From an uncultured Ruminococcus sp. (lineage in GTDB: Bacteria > Bacillota > Clostridia > Lachnospirales > Lachnospiraceae), in NCBI GenBank assembly GCA_900544395.1, contig UQVC01000061.1, positions 1 through 7,682 of the forward strand: DNA of 7,682 nt, in the 5' to 3' direction. Positions 5,605-7,682 of this stretch are shown here, one piece after another (positions within the stretch are counted from its first letter, which is position 1; each line of letters starts with the position of its first letter). The notes beneath the pieces are model-generated. The model searched no databases. It was not told the origin of the DNA and saw only the letters and a program-made list of their open reading frames with translations. Made by a program: the position numbers and the translations under genes.

Positions 5605-6357
5605 TTATGCTGCATTCTGTTCAATTACTGGGTGAATTCCGTTTTTCTTGAGTTCCTCGTATAAAAACAGGCGTCCTTTCTGCGTCCACTGTGTCTGCAT
5701 TGTTACATCCGGATCTCCGTTGCTCCTCGTAATGTCAATCGTTTTACTATGTACATAGCCGCAATTCTGATATTTTGAGTAGAGAACCCACTGCTTATTG
5801 ACCTTGTACTGGATTTTCATATCATTCAGAATCCGGTTAAATCGCACTGCTGACATTCCGTAGTCCTTGGCGATCTGCGTGGTTGCCACCAACGATTTTG
5901 ATTCCAGAATGTGGTCAACGTAGTTCGCTTTTGGTGTCATTTCCTCGATTAGCTTTTGTTGCTCTACCACTTGTCCGCCAAGGAATTTGCACCTGTCTTT
6001 CAGACTGTCAATGGTCTTTCCTGCCATTTTTAAGGCTCTGGCCATTACCTGTTCTGGTGTATTCCATGCTTTCTCGAGATCAAGAAAATACTGACGGATC
6101 TGCTTCCCTTCTGGTGATCTTTGAATCATACAGATCTGCTTCGCCATATCAACGGAAAGGTTATATTCCTTTGATGGGCGGCCTCCTGTACTTTTAGACA
6201 TTTTTGTCCAAAAGTCTTTCGACTCTTCAAAACCGTAATCACACATGCGATCAATCCATTTTTTAAATGGTGTTTCGATATTTAGTTGTTCGTGTAAATC
6301 TTTTGCCGAGACTGTCGGCTGTTCTGTTTCATAATTGATTTTGATTAACTCGTTCAA
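5605..6357 (-). CDS. Phage antirepressor, AntA/AntB N-terminal domain plus KilAC C-terminal domain
   Basis: The product is 250 aa. The start is TTG at 6357, preceded by AGGAGG with a 9-base spacer; no ATG fits as well. Residues 14-90 match the AntA/AntB domain: VSAKDLHEQLNIETPFKKWI, then the YGFEESKDFW segment and EYNLSVDMAKQICMIQRSPEG with KQIRQYFLDLEKAW. Residues about 100-138 are a helical linker. Residues about 140-245 match the KilAC DNA-binding domain: EMTPKANYVDHILESKSL, IAKDYGMSAVRFNRILNDM, and QWTQKGRLFLYEELKKNGI near the end. Antirepressors of this kind counter the prophage repressor and promote the lytic switch. It is the first minus-strand gene after the oppositely oriented cassette, so its promoter or read-through from the right is an open question. 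Confidence 0.93.
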   Translation of the reverse strand: MNELIKINYETEQPTVSAKDLHEQLNIETPFKKWIDRMCDYGFEESKDFWTKMSKSTGGRPSKEYNLSVDMAKQICMIQRSPEGKQIRQYFLDLEKAWNTPEQVMARALKMAGKTIDSLKDRCKFLGGQVVEQQKLIEEMTPKANYVDHILESKSLVATTQIAKDYGMSAVRFNRILNDMKIQYKVNKQWVLYSKYQNCGYVHSKTIDITRSNGDPDVTMQTQWTQKGRLFLYEELKKNGIHPVIEQNAA

Positions 6358-6363
6358 TGCCTT

Positions 6364-6438
6364 TTACCTCCTATTTTTATTACCATCGTAACCTCCGTGG
6401 CGGGATTGCTTTCTTTGTTGCAGCATGATAAAATCCAT
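6364..6438 (-). pseudogene. Possible 3' remnant of a small phage gene interrupted by the cassette
   Basis: On the minus strand an open frame ends with TAA at 6366-6364, seven bases... before the antirepressor TTG start, and contains that gene's ribosome binding site in its last codons. Its end reads MLQQRKQSRHGGYDGNKNRR. It can be read from an ATG at 6438 (24 codons), but there is no ribosome binding site, and an in-frame TAA lies immediately upstream. The tightly coupled stop suggests it was once the end of a longer gene cut by the insertion of the plus-strand cassette. Chance is a real alternative. Confidence 0.3.
6406..6434 (+). promoter_or_regulatory. Promoter of the plus-strand two-gene cassette
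   Basis: TTGCTT (6406-6411) and TAAAAT (6429-6434) are separated by exactly 17 bases, and TG at 6426-6427 gives an extended -10 (TGATAAAAT). The -35 is only partly consensus, which an extended -10 commonly offsets. The ribosome binding site AAAGGAGG (6441-6448) follows closely, so the leader would be very short. This matches a housekeeping sigma-factor promoter and would let the cassette be expressed without the phage lytic operon. Confidence 0.65.
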
Positions 6439-6454
6439 TTAAAGGAGGTTTATC

Positions 6455-6847
6455 ATGATTATGTCTTGGACTACTTTCAGTCGAATATGCGACATCCTTG
6501 GATTTATAAGCTTTTTCTTGTCTATTGGTATTCTGAAAAAAGTTTACGCAAAAACCGAAAGTCAGAAAGAAACTTACAAAAATGAACGAGAAGAGTTGCT
6601 CTGTTCCATCATTGCGTTGCGGCAAAATATTTGGGATGACGGATTGCTTACATCAAGCATCCAAGATAATTTACAGAGCAAAATATACGAATTTCAAATG
6701 AAATACTCGTTAATATCTTCATTGCGTTGTTCGTTCCATTTATATAGGTGCTCGCATCTTCTAAAATCAGAAATAACCGAGTCTAGCAAAAGAAAAATCA
6801 GGCAAGACATCAACTTTTTAATAGCACGCTTAAATAAAAAGGAGTAA
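6455..6847 (+). CDS. Membrane-anchored helical protein of unknown function, first gene of cassette
   Basis: The product is 130 aa. ATG 6455 has AAAGGAGG with a 6-base spacer; a second ATG two codons later is spaced less well. Residues about 8-29 are one hydrophobic membrane helix (FSRICDILGFISFFLSIGIL) followed by a Lys-rich stretch, so the N-terminus probably faces out and the rest lies in the cytoplasm. Residues about 33-130 are polar and predicted helical (KTESQKETYKNEREELL near the start, RKIRQDINFLIARLNKKE at the end), with two Cys at about 92 and 99. I do not recognise a named domain. It is opposite in orientation to the phage operon, more AT-rich in codon choice (AAA, AAT, ATA), and is followed after 4 bases by its partner. 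A role in superinfection exclusion, phage defence or host-cell change is inference. Confidence 0.85.
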   Translation: MIMSWTTFSRICDILGFISFFLSIGILKKVYAKTESQKETYKNEREELLCSIIALRQNIWDDGLLTSSIQDNLQSKIYEFQMKYSLISSLRCSFHLYRCSHLLKSEITESSKRKIRQDINFLIARLNKKE

Positions 6848-6851
6848 ACAA

Positions 6852-7280
6852 ATGGAAAGATCAAAAATATCTACATTTCTTGAAAAAGTTTTCGAGAAAA
6901 CACATTCCGATCAACTTTACTGGTCCGTAATTAACAACCAAAACTATCCTTGCAAACCAACCTCAATTGAAGAAAATTGTCCGTTTTATTCTTCTAATGA
7001 CTTTCACGAATTGGATAATCGTTACAGCTATTTTTCGAAATATAAAAATGGTTGCATTTTGCTGCTCACTTATCGTGATAATAAAAATATCCCATGTCCT
7101 ATTCCGCCAGATAAATGTAAGTTTTCTTTGCGAATGCAGGATGATAGCAGCCGATTCTCCACTGAAATTACAAACAGCTCTATCACTGATGACCACATTC
7201 AATTAACCCGTTTATTCAATCTTGTTGAAGAGAAATCAAACCAAGTTAAATTTTTGATTAACGACTTCCTCAATAGTTGA
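6852..7280 (+). CDS. Soluble protein of unknown function, second gene of cassette
   Basis: The product is 142 aa. ATG 6852 is preceded by AAGGAG with a 7-base spacer and starts 4 bases after the membrane-protein stop, so the two genes form an operon. There is no signal peptide or membrane segment. An N-terminal helix (STFLEKVFEKTHSDQLYWSV) leads to a likely beta-rich centre: NRYSYFSKYKNGCILLLTYR, then an IPCPIPPDKCKFSLRMQDDS region. A C-terminal helical part ends QLTRLFNLVEEKSNQVKFLI plus NDFLNS. Five Cys-free catalytic motifs were looked for without success: no obvious nuclease, kinase, NTPase or protease signature is visible. I do not recognise the family. The last 45 bases overlap the convergent small gene on the other strand. 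Confidence 0.85.
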   Translation: MERSKISTFLEKVFEKTHSDQLYWSVINNQNYPCKPTSIEENCPFYSSNDFHELDNRYSYFSKYKNGCILLLTYRDNKNIPCPIPPDKCKFSLRMQDDSSRFSTEITNSSITDDHIQLTRLFNLVEEKSNQVKFLINDFLNS

Positions 7281-7439
7281 TATTCCGTCATTCTTTATCG
7301 TGCCAACCTCTTTATCTTTGAGGTTGGCAATTTTGCTTTCCGCATCTTTCAACACAATAAGTTCCAATCTCTTCACTCTTCTTTCAAGCTCATCTCTCTG
7401 CCTTATTTGAGATTCCCAATACCATCGTGAAATCCACAT
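7236..7439 (-). CDS. Small coiled-coil phage protein, 67 aa
   Basis: ATG 7439 is preceded by AAGGAGG with an 8-base gap, a strong site. The product opens MWISRWYWESQIRQRDELER and continues as a charged heptad-like helix (RRVKRLELIVLKDAESKIANL). Short phage proteins opening MWIS and continuing as a coiled coil are familiar from clostridial prophages; their role is unknown to me. The C-terminal part (KDKEVGTIKNDGISTIEEVV and on) looks different in character. It lies exactly where the plus-strand cassette ends: the cassette terminator is inside this gene and the last 45 bases overlap the cassette's second gene. The native C-terminus may therefore have been replaced when the cassette arrived. Confidence 0.7.
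   Translation of the reverse strand: MWISRWYWESQIRQRDELERRVKRLELIVLKDAESKIANLKDKEVGTIKNDGISTIEEVVNQKFNLV
7301..7340 (+). terminator. Rho-independent terminator of the plus-strand cassette
   Basis: TGCCAACCTC (7301-7310) and GAGGTTGGCA (7320-7329) form a perfect 10-bp stem with a 9-base loop, followed by ATTTTGCTTT on the plus strand. On the minus strand the stem is followed by CGATAAAG, which has no T-run, so termination should act only on the plus strand. It lies 20 bases after the stop of the second cassette gene and inside the convergent minus-strand gene. Confidence 0.8.
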
Positions 7440-7495
7440 ATCATTTTCCTCCTTCTTTATATTCTGTCCTCTGCATTCAACCGGGTTGGAACGGT

Positions 7496-7682
7496 CTAGG
7501 CGGTCATCACCACCTCAAATAGTTCGTTGAACGTGTCACTGTAATACAATGGCTGCACTTCTTTCTGATTATGAGGACTGCATTTTCACCGTATTTCAAA
7601 CCTTTCTCTGTCAGTGATTTGAACTTCTTCACTCTTCCCTTACTTGACTTGCGTTCCTTTTCTTCCAAAATTCCGGCTGATA
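7496..7682 (-). pseudogene. 3' part of a phage regulatory-type gene, reading frame broken near 7574-7578
   Basis: Only the 3' end lies in the window. From the edge, the frame reads ILEEKERKSSKGRVKKFKSL then TEKGLKYGENAV, and would then run to a stop at 7509-7507 through an unrelated-looking tail (LIIRKKCSHC...). A shift by one base near 7574-7578 restores PHNQKEVQPLYYSDTFNELF followed by EVVMTA and a TAG at 7498-7496. The joined sequence, with GLKYGEN, NQKEVQPLYY and FNELFE, looks like the conserved end of a phage antirepressor or related regulatory protein, though I cannot name the family with certainty. No slippery heptamer is visible, so a one-base deletion or a sequencing error is more likely than programmed frameshifting. 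It precedes the small coiled-coil gene by 56 bases. Confidence 0.65.

Noticed and set aside
6380..6625. Minus-strand open frame of 81 codons across the cassette promoter
   Set aside because: It is antisense to the membrane-protein gene, has no ribosome binding site and a low-complexity product; the plus-strand gene has strong signals.
7301..7329. Hairpin as a minus-strand terminator or attachment site
   Set aside because: There is no T-run on the minus strand after the stem and no second copy elsewhere in the window, so a plus-strand terminator explains it better.
7570..7582. Programmed ribosomal frameshift in the right-edge gene
   Set aside because: No slippery heptamer or strong downstream structure is visible; a one-base deletion or read error is simpler.
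1..7682. tRNA or rRNA genes, CRISPR array, insertion sequence, integrase
   Set aside because: None seen on either strand: no cloverleaf-like segment, no regularly spaced palindromic repeats, no transposase or integrase motif in any credible frame.

Overview
The window looks like the early region (DNA recombination, replication and regulation) of a temperate phage or prophage from a low-to-mid GC Firmicute, most likely a gut Clostridium of the Lachnospiraceae type. This rests on strong AGGAGG ribosome binding sites, tightly packed short phage genes, and typical clostridial-phage families (AntA/KilAC antirepressor, YqaJ nuclease, DUF1351, RecT, SSB, Hjc-like resolvase, phage replisome organizer). 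The taxonomic guess is inference; no host gene is present.

Almost everything is on the minus strand, so gene order runs from right to left. At the right edge is the 3' end of a phage regulatory-type gene whose conserved tail is split over two frames (7496-7682). Next is a small coiled-coil gene (7236-7439). A two-gene cassette (about 6406-7340) then lies in the opposite, plus orientation, with its own promoter, strong ribosome binding sites and a terminator. It encodes a membrane-anchored helical protein and a soluble protein that I do not recognise. It looks like a moron (lysogenic cargo) dropped into the early operon, and is the best candidate for an undescribed system.

Left of it the minus-strand operon resumes with an antirepressor (TTG start, 5605-6357), three small phage proteins (one with a GTG start, one with a C-terminal membrane segment), and a stem-loop in the gap before the recombination genes. 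The recombination module is a YqaJ-type exonuclease, a DUF1351 protein, a RecT annealase and an SSB, together a two-component recombination system with its ssDNA-binding partner. A 38-residue Cys-rich protein overlaps the start of a Holliday-junction-resolvase-like nuclease. Replication follows: a replisome organizer carrying a dense block of iteron-like repeats inside its coding sequence (about 1091-1224), the likely phage origin. Then come an HTH/coiled-coil/winged-helix-like protein, a 42-residue basic protein, and the start of a further gene at the left edge.

Most minus-strand genes are separated by 0-20 bases or overlap, so they probably form one polycistronic unit. No convincing minus-strand promoter was found; the operon promoter may lie to the right of the window. 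Four small genes or gene starts and several structured DNA/RNA elements are described here from direct reading of both strands.
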